Shown here piece after piece: positions 31,455 through 41,938 of a DNA stretch of 64,000 nt. Source of the stretch: Blastocystis hominis (taxonomy: Eukaryota > Sar > Bigyra > Opalinata > Blastocystidae); assembly GCF_000151665.1 (NCBI RefSeq), contig NW_013171827.1, positions 82,001 to 146,000 of the forward strand, given 5' to 3'. Every line of letters begins with the position of its first letter. The stretch's first letter is position 1. Both the position numbers and the translations under genes were made by a program. The notes beneath the pieces were generated by a model. That model was not told where the DNA came from. It made no database searches and saw nothing but the letters and a program-made list of their open reading frames with translations.

Positions 31455-32977
31455 TCATTCCAGCCTTGTAATGATATCTGAATAGATATCCCGAACATCA
31501 TCTGCAACACTATCCAGGCTAAAGGATGCATCAATTGATTTGAAAATGTAAATCCCTTGTTCTTTCGAAGCCTTCCGAGGCTTAAACGTTGTCGTCACAG
31601 AATCAAAGCGTTCCAACACCTCTCCTAGCAACTCCACGGCAGGACTCAGCTCTTTCTCTGCTTTCTGGGTTTCCATCTCGGTCGACAACACAGCCACATA
31701 AATTCCTTTCGGGCAAACACCCATCTTCCACGACAAGCACAACACGGAGATGTCGGACTCCCGAGGCTTATAGCCTGCTTTAATAAGCTGCTTCTTGAAA
31801 AGCCCAATGATGGCAGACTTTCCTCGTTCGCACTCATCGATGGGATGGTTGAGAAGACAAATCGATCGAATGACTTTCCCAGTCTTCTTTTGTCTATCAT
31901 CGCGGAACCAACTGCTATCGCCAACAACGATGGGAGTTTGGGCAAAGCAATCCCCGATGGTGAGTCCTGCTATCTTCCCTTCCTGGAAAATGAGCTGCTT
32001 GGATGCTCTACACATTTTGCCACTCTCCAATTCCAATACTGCTGGAGAAGAACATCGCAGTGAGCATCTTGCGCTATTAATTCTTGCAAAACATCGCAAA
32101 TCGATTGCTTCCCACCCAGAGGGTACAGAAACGGCGACGGTTTGTCATGCTTAACAGTTTCAACATATCTACACGTCGGTCAGATTTCTCAACACCAACG
32201 CAATAATCCGATCAAAAGTTGACTGGCATGCTTCTTCAAGATAGTCATCATTATCGTAAAGCGCTATTCCATGACCAATATACCCTTGAGAGCCGACGCT
32301 CAGGCCGTACTTCGCATAAACATCTTCCATCAGTAATCCTTTGTCTTCGTATCCTGAAGGATGATCACGATAATCCTTAATAGCCTGAAGAAGCGATTTC
32401 CATCGCTTTCTCTGAATCATATTGAGCAAGGGGGTCTGTGTTGCATCTTCAATGGAAAATGGTAACTAATGAAAAAACAGAATGCGTAGAATACTACCTT
32501 TCCTATTTTCTTTGTTCTTCCACTGTAAGCTACATGAAGATCTACACACTTAAAAGTGATCTTTTCAAAAATCCCGATTTCTCTTAAGATGGATGCCATA
32601 CTTCCATACGACAATAAAACTTTTGGAGATAAATCGATATGGTACTCTTTTGGATTGCCTAAAGCTTCAAAATCTTCTTCCGTGGGTTCCTCTTCCCGAA
32701 AGCGGCTGAAAAGTTTCTAGAAATTTAAGTTGCCAAAAATAGAATACCAGTAAGTCGAAATTCGTGTTATCCCAGAAAAATGACTTCTTCCTTGAAACAA
32801 TTAATACCTATATAATCAGAACAGGATATAGCACAATTCCTTTTTGCCATTACGGATTAACAATGCTGCTAGTAAGCATTCACGTAATCCAACGCCAAAG
32901 ATTACAACATCATACTTTCCCCCTCCTAGTAATTTCGAATGACTATTTTCCGGGGGAAATGGATCTACAATTTCCAT
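31455..32977 (-). CDS. GDI1: Rab GDP-dissociation inhibitor
   Basis: Extracts GDP-bound prenylated Rabs from membranes. N-terminus GGGKYDVVIFGVGLRECLLAALL is the dinucleotide-fold start of the GDI/REP family. Later blocks: YHIDLSPKVLLSYGSMASIL, YAKYGLSVGSQGYIGHGIALY, and SICLLNHPIDE toward the C-terminus. Ends RDIYSDIITRLE, TGA at 31455. Introns near 32169, 32468, 32716 and 32808-32839; the last one must begin GAATTG rather than GT to keep the family sequence NGKK-VLIVSRKKSFF, an apparent non-canonical 5' splice site. Length is close to other GDIs (about 440-450 residues). Confidence 0.92.
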
Positions 32978-33057
32978 GAAAAATAAAGTCCTTCCACATA
33001 TGAAACTCCTGTTGGCTGTTCTCTTTGATTATGCCACATATTTTTTCCCTGCAAGAT

Positions 33058-33776
33058 ATGGAAACAACTGAATCTTTGAAACAAAAGGTATTCGAAATTG
33101 CTCACAACTTTGGAGTAGGATTCATCTTTTCCGAATCTCTCAGAAACTGATTCAGAAGAGGAAGAGAGAAAAGCAAAGGAAGAAATGGAAAAGATAAACA
33201 AAGAATTGACCTCACTAAGTAAAGAAGAGCAGAAACGCATTAAAAACCTGGAATGCGAAGCCTCCCGCTATTTGTGGTACCCAGACCACGAGTCAATGAA
33301 CAATATCCGAGTATTCTATTGTTGTTCTGAGACATGTAGTGCCGTTGCTGTCCGAAATGCTGTTTCAAAACAATCAGTAACGCACTCGAACATTTAAAGA
33401 CAAAGAAACATAGGAGACTGTTCTCCTTCATGTTTGCACTAATCGATAGAGCTCGACGGTATGTTATTGATCATTGCACAGACAAGAAAAAGATAGAAGA
33501 GCGAAGAAATAGCAATTATGAACGATTGCAAAGATGGTACTACTGCTAGAGAAGGATCATCTTAATAGGATCGAAAAGAAGAAACTTCGGAGAAGCGCGA
33601 AAAGAAAAGAGAAACTGGTAAGTGATGGCAGAATGGTTTTAGCTAGAAAAATCTCACTCCAGAACAGATCGCTCTTCGAAAGGAAAAGTTCCAACAAAAG
33701 AAAGTAGTCAATTCTCTTGTCTGTGCTTTTGTAGGCTCGAAGGATGGAGAGAAAAAAGGCAGCAGAATCAAAGTAG
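33058..33776 (+). CDS. U1-type C2H2 zinc-finger protein, basic
   Basis: Acidic start (METTESLKQKDSSFPNLSET), a Lys/Glu helix, then a single U1-like C2H2 finger: CRCCPKC with the second pair in ALEHLKTKKH, spacing C-x2-C-x12-H-x5-H as in dsRNA-binding matrin/U1-C-type fingers. A highly basic tail (IEKKKLRRSAKRKEKL ... RRMERKKAAESK) ends at TAG 33774-33776. Introns of 29-33 nt at about 33090-33120, 33309-33337, 33538-33569, 33619-33647 and 33704-33734. The layout recalls small nucleolar or pre-ribosomal zinc-finger factors, but I cannot name an orthologue. Confidence 0.65.
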
Positions 33777-33800
33777 TCGGGAAATGGTTTGGTTACTTAT

Positions 33801-34095
33801 ATGTTTGTTTTGAAGAACACACTTCTGGCTGCTAGTCAGTGGTAAAATAGACAGCAGCTTCTATATCAGGGTAATTGCCAGCCGGATCCTATTGCAAAGC
33901 AGAAATCACTGAGTATTCTACGGATTCACAGAGAGAGTGGTTTGTTAACGCATCAACTGCTCTGATCTTTGTAGTAGTGAATTCATCGAGTCAGAGTTTG
34001 GAGTTTTGCATCTTTCGATCACACTATCGCCTTCCAGGAAAGAGAAAAAATCCTCAGCAACGCTGATTATTCTATGGCATGGGTCTTCCATATGA
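33801..34095 (+). CDS. possible small protein of about 70 residues
   Basis: Tentative. From ATG 33801, two introns (about 47 and 35 nt) give a frame ending SLSITLSPSRKEKKSSATLIILWHGSSI or similar, with a protein-like alternation of strands. Support is the open frame and a poly(A) octamer 72 bp after the TGA. Its ATG overlaps the octamer that should end the zinc-finger transcript (33802-33809). Alternative splicing choices give other frames, and a minus-strand frame also exists, so this may be noise. Confidence 0.25.
33802..33809 (+). terminator. poly(A) octamer for the zinc-finger gene
   Basis: TGTTTGTT 25 bp after the TAG. Confidence 0.7.
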
Positions 34096-34166
34096 ATATA
34101 TGTGAACAACCGATTTCTGTGTGAGTAGAAAACACGTTTCAATCTCTTTCTTTTCTTCGAATTCTC

Positions 34167-34174
34167 TGTTTGTT
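34167..34174 (+). terminator. poly(A) octamer, gene uncertain
   Basis: Exact TGTTTGTT downstream of the possible small gene. Confidence 0.4.
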
Positions 34175-34593
34175 CTATTTCATAGCGACTGACTCGTGAT
34201 GTGGTGGCTATAAATCATTCAACAGGCTCGGTCATGTTTCAAACAAAACAAGCAATATTGAATTGATCAGTTTTGAGAACCATCACAAAATACAGTTCAT
34301 TAAATATGAAATTGCCGATTGTACACCATAAAGTTCCAAGATAGAAGAAAAGGAGTTGCACAAGTCTTGAAGGAGTTTATCGACTCTCTTTTGATCTTCT
34401 TCACCTTGTTCTTTTTCTAAAAATGGAAGATATTCAAGCAAAAGAAACGATTGAAAGTGGTATCAAAGGAAGGGGATAAAGTGGGAACAACGATTCCTTC
34501 GTCCGAAAAGCTTATCGACCACAATAGTACACACTTTGGATATACTCTATATTTATGATTAGTATGTTTATAATATTAATAATAATAATAATC

Positions 34594-34960
34594 TTACGAA
34601 GGGGAAACTGACTGGTCCGCTACCAACACTACATAATTAGAATAGCGTCCAGCTGGAATCGATACGCGCGTACCCCATTCTTCTTTCATCCATTTCCATA
34701 TTTCTTCTCGATAAACAACTTCGTTTAAGTAGGAGCGCAGACCACAGAGCAACATTGTAGGTTCTTTATAGCGACAAACCTACTACATAAAATCGAAAAA
34801 AGGTTCAAACAAGGAGCTTCAGAGAAGTGAGTTCAGAACTCCAACCTCCTTCAAATTTTACATCAATATCTCGAATATATGGGTGTTCCTTTGCTGTTTC
34901 ATCTACAAACAAACTCAACTCAAAGAAGAGTTCCGCAACTCTCCCCATTATCTTTGTCAT
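34594..34960 (-). CDS. conserved-looking protein of unknown function, about 110 residues
   Basis: Not recognised. ATG 34960, one 31-nt intron (about 34780-34810) and TAA 34594 give a compact soluble protein starting MTKIMGRVAELFFELSLFVD. It contains PYIRDIDVKFEGGW and CRYKEPTMLLCGLRSYLNEV, then EEIWKWMKEEWGTRVSIP. Aromatic and charged residues alternate as in a folded alpha/beta domain, and the frame is clean across the junction. No signal peptide or membrane span. Divergent from the ODR4-like gene with 171 bp between starts. Confidence 0.5.
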
Positions 34961-35131
34961 TACATTCGATACACATACAATACACTAATTTTTCGAGTCG
35001 CTTTCCCCTCTATTACACAACCTCTGCTTTCCGTCCTTTCTAATTCAAATTCACATATTTTGCTTGTAAACTCATTATCCTCATCACAAATTATACTTTT
35101 TTTGAAAGAAGACATTCCTTTCAAAACAAAT

Positions 35132-36127
35132 ATGATAGAATGTGAGGTGTGGGTTACTGAGCATGCAAAAGAACAAATATTGAAGAAAGAAGAAGAGAAG
35201 GGAGTTGAGTTTGCTACGTTGCTCATAGGTGTTGTATTGTGATGGATGGATGGATTGAATATTCTAGGTTAGCAATACAAAACCAGTGATTACTGACTCT
35301 GTATCAAGTAGTCACTTAACGTCTGCTTTTCTTGTGGATTGTTGCGATTCTAGCTGCGTTGCTCCTATTTTGAATGTAATTATGAATTGTTTTGGCTGTT
35401 TGTATAGTTTGAAAGTAAACTCGCTTGTGGTAAGAGAATTGTGGGTATCTATACATCTTGCGGAATTCAAGAAAAGCGAATTAGGAGAATATTGAGCTTT
35501 TTGAATAGGAGCTGGCTTGTTCATCTCCGATCAGGTTTCTTACCTCCTTTGGTTTTAAAATCGGATTTCCACACGATGGTGAATCTTTCGATTCCGTTTC
35601 CGATCGTTTATTGTGCAATTGAAAGGGAAGCAGAAGAAGATTTTGTGGACACGTTTTGTGAATCTTTGAGAAGTCGATTATTATTGAAAAATGAGTATGG
35701 GATTCTTTCTGGGAATGCAGAGTGTTCTGGGACAATTTCGTTTGTATTGAAGCGAGCGAGTTTTGTTTGCGATGATTTGGTCCCGCTTTCTTTCAATTTG
35801 GATGTGTGTTATGTGGATGGCGAAAGTGTTGAGGAGGTAAAGACTGGGGTGATTGAACGTGTGAAGGATTTGTTCCACGAAACGATGACGATGAACTATG
35901 GTTCTGGCTGTTCTTTGTGGTAATGGAGTGGATGGGCTGTGATGGATAGGAAGAATGTGTATTCCTGGGAGTGTTCGTATCTCCAAATTGAACCGATCGA
36001 GAATCTGGTTTATGAGATGAATGACCCGAAGCGAAACCTTCTCTTTTGGAAGTTGATGTTAGTTCTATTCTGCTTGCTCGGTGTTTATTTTGTGTTCTGG
36101 CTTCAAGGAGGAAGAAAGAGTTGGTAG
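35132..36127 (+). CDS. ODR4-like ER membrane protein (tentative)
   Basis: About 285 residues. N-terminal region VWVTEHAKEQILKKEEEK then FATLLIGVSNTKPVITDS looks like the MPN-like start of ODR4 (short helix, then GLLIG strand). Next come CGKRIVGIYTSCGIQEKRI and a strand-rich middle (VNLSIPFPIVYCAIEREAEE). A single C-terminal transmembrane helix (LLFWKLMLVLFCLLGVYFVF) precedes a basic tail. Introns of about 30-37 nt near 35230-35266, 35377-35408 and 35921-35950. ODR4 in animals works with UFSP2 at the ER in UFMylation and receptor trafficking; the match here rests on topology and general pattern, not on a diagnostic motif. Confidence 0.4.
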
Positions 36128-38197
36128 GGCAGTTGGTTATTGTGATTTGCTTGTTTTTTTTGGATCTCTGCTAATTCACAAATCTATGTCACATTGCGGA
36201 ATAGTGCATTGTAATTGCATCGTAGTGGAAGTGTAGTGTAGTGTATCTTAGTACATTGTACTGCACTACACTACACTACACTACACTACACTACACTACA
36301 CTACACTACACTACACTATACTACACTATACTACACTATACTACACTACACTACACTACACCACATCGCTTGATGATCCCTTTTATTGGTTTTGTTTACA
36401 TACATATCTTTACAAACAATTGCATAAAGATCGATATTGTTACCTATATGCAGCAACATGAAAAATGGCTCGGTTTCTATCGTGCTCCTTTCTGTATCAT
36501 AAAGGATGGTGACTATTCGTTTTGTACTTTTTCTAACTTTTGAGCATTTTGTTTCATAAAGGGGGATGCTGAACGAACAGAATCTCGGCTACCCTATAGA
36601 AAACACTTTACATGATCTGTAATTAAATTCATTTGGTATTCTCTCTTCGTTCTAAAACCTCCCTTTCATTAACTTTGCCAAAGATCATTTTAAATAGGCT
36701 GCTTTGCTGTCATCATTTTAGTGGCCTGTTTTATTGATTGTGTATTTCTCGAATGATTGATTGTACCCTATCATAGTCATTGCCACTAGATTATTCTCCG
36801 CCGAATTTAAACGAATTCCTTGTAATTTTCTGATATGAGACACGCTTTTTCAACAGTTCACTATTCACTACTGTATAACCTTATTTCTCAATCAACATGA
36901 CACCAATATTATATTTTATACACGCTATTTACAATAATACCTTCAAAAGAGAATCTTGACCATCGTCTATTCTGTAAATAGAAATGATCCATTCTTGATA
37001 ACATTTTTGACTGTCACGACTCTCACTGCTATACCAGACATTGTATCCAAAAGATCTCTCTTGTTCATTGATTGAAGAATATGCATACTTTTGCTTAATT
37101 TTAAATTGTTTGTGGTCGCTGCATTGTGGTTATCACTCTGGAGGAGTCATTACAGTTGTTTGAGAATTCTACGAACAATTAACTATTTTTTGATAAAATA
37201 TTCAAATTATATGTAATAGCGATCTCGCACGCATCTGTAACTTCTATTTGGAGTATCTTTTTTTCCATTACTTTAAACACTTTGGAAATGTTGGATTAAA
37301 TTGAATTACCACTAGAACATTTTTAAAAATATTGTGACCACATTGAATCCTAAACTACAATAAAAGAAGAGAACTCAATAATCCCTCGCCCTATCGGTCT
37401 CTCATTTTACGATATTGCAGTCAACTTTAAACATAATAATTACAAGCATTTTATACCCAAATTAAATATTAATAATTTTCAAAACACACTTGTTGCAAAG
37501 GATGCTTACATGAGTGTACTGTATTTGCTTTCACATGTATATATAAGTGGAATATATTATATATTAAGGCTATTGCTATTGAGTAGAAAACAAATGGTGT
37601 TAAATACAAATAACTGCCTGAAGATTCTTCATAAACGAACAACGCAAAAGGCTCCAAATTTCAACTACTCGTCTATGGTTTCTTATCCTGTTGACTCTTA
37701 GTGTCTTGAGTAAAAGAGTTTTGGAAATGTACCTTCCATTATTCTTTATTGCCAAACACAAAAGAATGTAATTTATAGTACAATTTAATCCATTTTTAAA
37801 ACACATTTTGTTGTTAGTGCTTGGTAATTGTAGATTTGATTTACCTGACATATGTTATTAGTGCATTCTGTATTATCCTCGTGGATATTTCTTTGTACCT
37901 ATTTTCAGCCAACACTTCACTTTTATCACTACAAGCTACTTCTCACAGATACATTTAAATTATATTAAAGACTTAAGATTAACCACTCTAAAGAGGGGTG
38001 GCAACATCGTACTTATAAACACCCTAATATAGTGACCGTGTAACCAACAGCACCACATCAGCACATATAGAACCCTCTATTATTTAGGCTAATCTCTGAT
38101 GAGCCCATTTGACTGTTTTGTTTAAGAGCAATCGTCGCGATAAAATGATTGGTTGATGGGCATATTATTCGAGATAATTGCCTAAACGGCAAAATGT
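36128..38197. other. 2-kb AT-rich gene-free stretch
   Basis: Longest gap in the window. No reading frame survives scrutiny and no tRNA-like B box or rRNA similarity is seen. It begins with an inverted repeat and a pentamer array (36231-36362) and is otherwise unstructured AT-rich DNA leading to the secreted-protein gene at 38198. It may hold the promoter of that gene. Confidence 0.6.
36231..36362. repeat. inverted repeat plus (CTACA)n pentamer array
   Basis: GTGTAGTGTAGTG at 36231-36243 faces CACTACACTACAC at about 36264-36276, with a smaller GTAC...GTAC dyad between, so a hairpin can form. The right arm runs on as about 20 tandem CTACA units with a few CTATA variants. Confidence 0.85.
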
Positions 38198-40585
38198 ATG
38201 GATTATATGGAATGCAGTTTTTATTTCGATATGTGGTGTTACACTATTGTTTTGATTTTGGCTGTTGTTTCGGCAGTTAGATTGTCACCTGATAAATTTG
38301 AATGTACCACAGCAGGTTATCTGCAGTATGTTGAGGAATACAAGTTATTTAAGGGAGAGAACTATCATGATAATGACACTGAACTGGCATTCATTGCCAC
38401 CTGCAATAAGATGAAAGATCGTGCTTCTTATGTGAGATACCAGCAGGAGTTCACTATTTTGAGTGATTTCACTAAGGACACTCTTGACCAGCTGATGGAT
38501 CAGAGTGCTCTTGTCTATGCTGGACTTGGTTCCTATTATGATGGAGCTACCCATGAAGGAGAGGAAAAAGAACTTACATGGACTACTATGGATCGTGTTT
38601 TTGAAGATGTTGAGGATGTCCCCTACTCTCTGGCCAAGAATTTCGAAGGAGTGACGGAGGCTGGTCAGAGTACTTCTTGGGCCACCACTACTATTAAGGC
38701 TGCTGAGAAGGCTTTGGAATTCGGAAAGGTTCCTGGTGTAAAGCTTTCCTGGAGATATCTTTTTGAGTGCATCTATGGTGATAATCCTGATGACAGCTAT
38801 AAGAAGGAAGGTGTTCCGCCTAAGGATATTATTGAGTTCATTCGTGAAAAGGGTCTTGTCACTGAAGATGCTATTATTGCCCATGGTAGTATTGACTGTG
38901 GCTATAATTATGAGAATGCTTTCCTCTTCAATGTAGAGGAAGCTGAGGGACCTAACAAATATGCTCTGATGAACCTTATTGATACTGAAAATCCGACTAT
39001 TGTTCTTATGGCTATTGATCTTCATAAGATCAAGTATGTGGCTAATATGACAAACGAGGAGTATCCTGTTCGTTGCTCTTATGACGAGCCTACTCTTTAT
39101 GGTATTGTTAAAGGATACAAGAATACCGAAGATTTTGATCAGGAGGGTTGGTGGTCGATTGAGACTAATGTGGTCCCTGGAGAGAGTGTTTATCTGCGTA
39201 TTCCTCTCATTGCCAATAACACTAATGCCAACTATGCTGGTATTGCTGCTTATGCCTTCTCTATTTTGTATGATGGACCTATTCCTACTACTGAGGCCCC
39301 CGTCACTGAGGTTCCTACCACTGAGGCTCCTACTACTGAGGCTCCTACTACTGAAGCTCCCACTACTGAAGCTCCCACTACTGAAGCTCCTACTACTGAA
39401 GCTCCTACTACTGAAGCTCCCACTACTGAGGCTCCCACTACGGAAGCTCCCACTACTGAGGCTCCTACCACTGAAGCTCCTACCACTGAAGCTCCTACCA
39501 CTGAAGCTCCTACCACTGAAGCTCCTACCACTGAGGCTCCTACCACTGAGGCTCCTACCACTGTTGTTCCAACAAATTTGGTTAACTATGAAGTGTTGAC
39601 TTGTCTTGACTTGAATACTTTGATGGAGTATGAGGAAGGTGGTAATAATGGATACATTGGTTCTATTGTGGTTGCTATGCTTGATAACCAGGTGTGTGAC
39701 GATTACGTAGAGTTGGATTTCACCAGATATTTCTGGATGAAATCCCTTAGTGTCACGGCCACATCCGACACAGTTTTCCCCAACTTGAAGCGTGTTATTG
39801 TTGGAAATGAAAAATTGACAGAGGTTACATTCGAAGGCATTGGTAACCAACTTATTGAAGAAGTCATTGAAGGTTCTGCGTTGGTGTTCAAGAAGTCTAT
39901 CAATTTGGAGAAGATTACCATTAATACGTATACCTTCCAGCATTTCGAAAACTTCACTCTTGGAGAGAATCCTGAGGAGAATGAAGAAAACTTCCCTAAG
40001 TTGAAGAGCATCACATTCGGAAGTACTAATTTCAAGCAGGGTACCTTCAGTTTCTGGAAGTCCACACAGCCTTTCGTTCTGGTCAACCTTCCTTCTCTGG
40101 AGGAAGTTGTCGTGGGAACGCAAGCATTCTACCTTACTAATACTGTGGTGCTTGAGAACTTGCCCAAACTTAAGAGCCTCTATGTTAACAAGGATGCTTT
40201 CTATGGTAGTCTTGCTAGTGCTGAATTGACTATGTTGAATGTGGGTACGGAGTACTACAGCACTGAGCTGAAGAAGACACAGATGACTGTGCGTACGAAT
40301 ACTTTCAATTCTCATTTTAATGTGTATTTGAAGGGTATGGTTTCAAATGGTTTTTTAATGCCTAGATACTCCTGTTGCTATTGAGTTCACTCTTACTCCT
40401 GGCTCTGAAACGGAAACCACTTTCACTTCGCTGCAGCATATTTACTACACTTTCAGCGGTGAATGTATGTTTCATTTTGGTTGATTTGATATGTAGGGGA
40501 GACTCTTACTCGTGAGTTTGCTGAAGGAATTGTCACTGTGGCTAAGAAGGATAATAGTATTATTGAGCCTTGGGTGCAGCCTTAA
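38198..40585 (+). CDS. secreted pseudo-papain / mucin-repeat / leucine-rich-repeat protein
   Basis: Signal peptide (MWCYTIVLILAVVSA when begun at the internal Met near 38231) for secretion. Residues about 20-360 follow the papain fold: a propeptide-like start, then GQSTSWATTTIKAAE where papain has GQCGSCWAFS, so the catalytic Cys is Ser. The region expected to hold the catalytic His reads LYGIVKGYKN, with no His. About 16 PTTEA units follow (threonine-rich, suited to O-glycosylation). Last comes a BspA-like leucine-rich domain (LPSLEEVVVGTQAF, LPKLKSLYVNKDAF). Introns at about 40336-40367 and 40466-40497; TAA 40583-40585. Likely a host- or microbe-facing non-enzymatic surface or secreted protein. 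Confidence 0.82.
39296..39560 (+). repeat. 15-bp tandem repeat encoding Pro-Thr-Thr-Glu-Ala
   Basis: About 16 near-identical 15-bp units in frame, differing mainly at third positions. This reads as recent expansion with ongoing purifying selection on the peptide. Confidence 0.93.
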
Positions 40586-40639
40586 GAACCATCTCTCCAA
40601 GTAATGACGACATTCTAACTGTGTGAATGTTGCTTGTTT

Positions 40640-40647
40640 CACAAACA
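40640..40647 (-). terminator. poly(A) octamer variant TGTTTGTG for the Aurora gene
   Basis: The only in-frame encoded stop (TGA 40639-40641) overlaps this octamer. Confidence 0.65.
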
Positions 40648-40651
40648 AGTA

Positions 40652-41689
40652 TAATAATAATAATAATCCATTGTCCTTCTGCTCTCTTTCTCTCTCGTGC
40701 CAATGTAATTATATTGTGTGAGCCACGAATGAGCAAGAACTTGCTGGATGTTGAGCCGCTTTTCCTTTTCTCGGAGGAGCTAAGGAGAATGACACACCCG
40801 TCGGATCCTACCCCTTGAATAAAATCTACGCATTTTGGACTTAAGGATGCAGGAAAGACGAGTTCCTTGTTTCGAATGTTCTCTTGGATTTTGTCTGTTT
40901 CTCGCTCCCCGAAAGGGGTTCTCCCTGTGCAGAGCTCGTACGTCAGAACCCCCAAGCACCACAAGTCAGCCTACGAGGGCACATTCCCGGCAGTACTCTA
41001 CTTCGAACTCGTAGGAATCTCCAGCAGCCACTTCTGGAGGCATATACGCGGGCGTTCCACACACCGTGGTTCTTTGTTTGTTTCCTTTGTGAACTGCCCA
41101 GCCAAAGTCACAGAGTTTTGGCTCAAACTAGAAGAGATAGGTGGCTAGAGGAGATGGTACTCCGTCTCCGATTAAGATGTTCTCCGCCTTTATATCGCGG
41201 TGGATAACTCCGCGACTGTGCATGTAGGCAATGGCGTTGGCGATGCGCTGAACGAACCAGGAAGCTTGCCTTTCGGAGAGTTTTCCATTTTGATCGAGGA
41301 ATTTCTTAAGATCTCCATAGAAGCCGTATTCCATCACCATATAGATCCGCGAATCGTCCCAGAAATAGCCGTAGAGTCCCAAGATATTAGGATGCCTAGA
41401 GAGCAAATCCAAAATCCAAAAAGCTACGACAAATGAGTTTGTACGTCGATTTCATTTTGAATCAGATCTACAATGCATCCCCGGGCTATTTCTTTCTTTG
41501 GGATCGCTTTGATTGCGACAATAAACTTTGACTTTCGTTCTCTTGCTAGATATACTTTTGCTCAGAGTCATACCCCGGGATAATGAAGTACCGTATCTTC
41601 CTGATCCAACCTTCATTCCGATTTCAAAATCGTTGATGGTCCATGTTCTTTTCCTGATGAATGGAGAATAGACGATACTTGATTTCCAT
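40652..41689 (-). CDS. Aurora-family mitotic protein kinase
   Basis: Start by ATG 41689 and a 25-nt intron gives MEIKKRTWTINDFEIGMKVGSGRYG, as Aurora kinases begin their catalytic domain. Then VAIKAIPKKEIA (ATP-site Lys), HPNILGLYGYF, catalytic HRDIKAEN, CDFGWAVHK and the activation loop RTTVCGTPAYMPPEVAAG with the phosphorylatable Thr, plus LWCLGVLTYELCTGRTPF. There is almost no N-terminal extension. Introns of 25-37 nt. The C-terminus runs through a Tyr codon run (TTA repeats) into TGTTTGTG; cleavage after 40652 would leave UA and make UAA. The C-terminal cell-cycle kinase call is firm, but which Aurora paralogue is unknown. Confidence 0.9.
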
Positions 41690-41938
41690 TGCGTTGGTAC
41701 TCTGTAAAAGGAAAACGGATGGAGCGTGGAGATGTTTGTGAGACTTTGGTAAAATCAAAGAATAAGATTTTGTATGAGAGAAGTGTTTCTTTGAAACAAA
41801 TAGTACATTGATATTGATTTTAATAATAATAATCATTATAATAATAAAAAGGAAATAAAACTAATTCATCATAGAAGTAGATTTAAGAACAGTCCATCAT
41901 CAAGCAAATGTTTGCGAGCGAGCGAACCCTTCATGGCG

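Larger units (their letters stand above)
33777..34593. other. mostly non-coding, one possible small gene
   Basis: Holds the possible small gene at 33801-34095 and a TGTTTGTT at 34167-34174. From there to 34593 I see only AT-rich sequence, including AAT runs near 34575. Confidence 0.5.

Noticed and set aside
36128..38197. tRNA or rRNA genes in the gene-poor stretch
   Set aside because: No B-box-like GGTTCRANNCC with a matching A box and no rRNA-like conserved core was seen on either strand.
39296..39560. CRISPR-like regular repeat array
   Set aside because: Units are contiguous 15-bp codons in frame with no spacers; it is a protein repeat in a eukaryotic gene.
38345..40315. 656-codon open frame antisense to the pseudo-papain/LRR gene
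   Set aside because: It is the mirror of the real gene: the (SGRS)n stretch is just the reverse reading of the PTTEA repeat.
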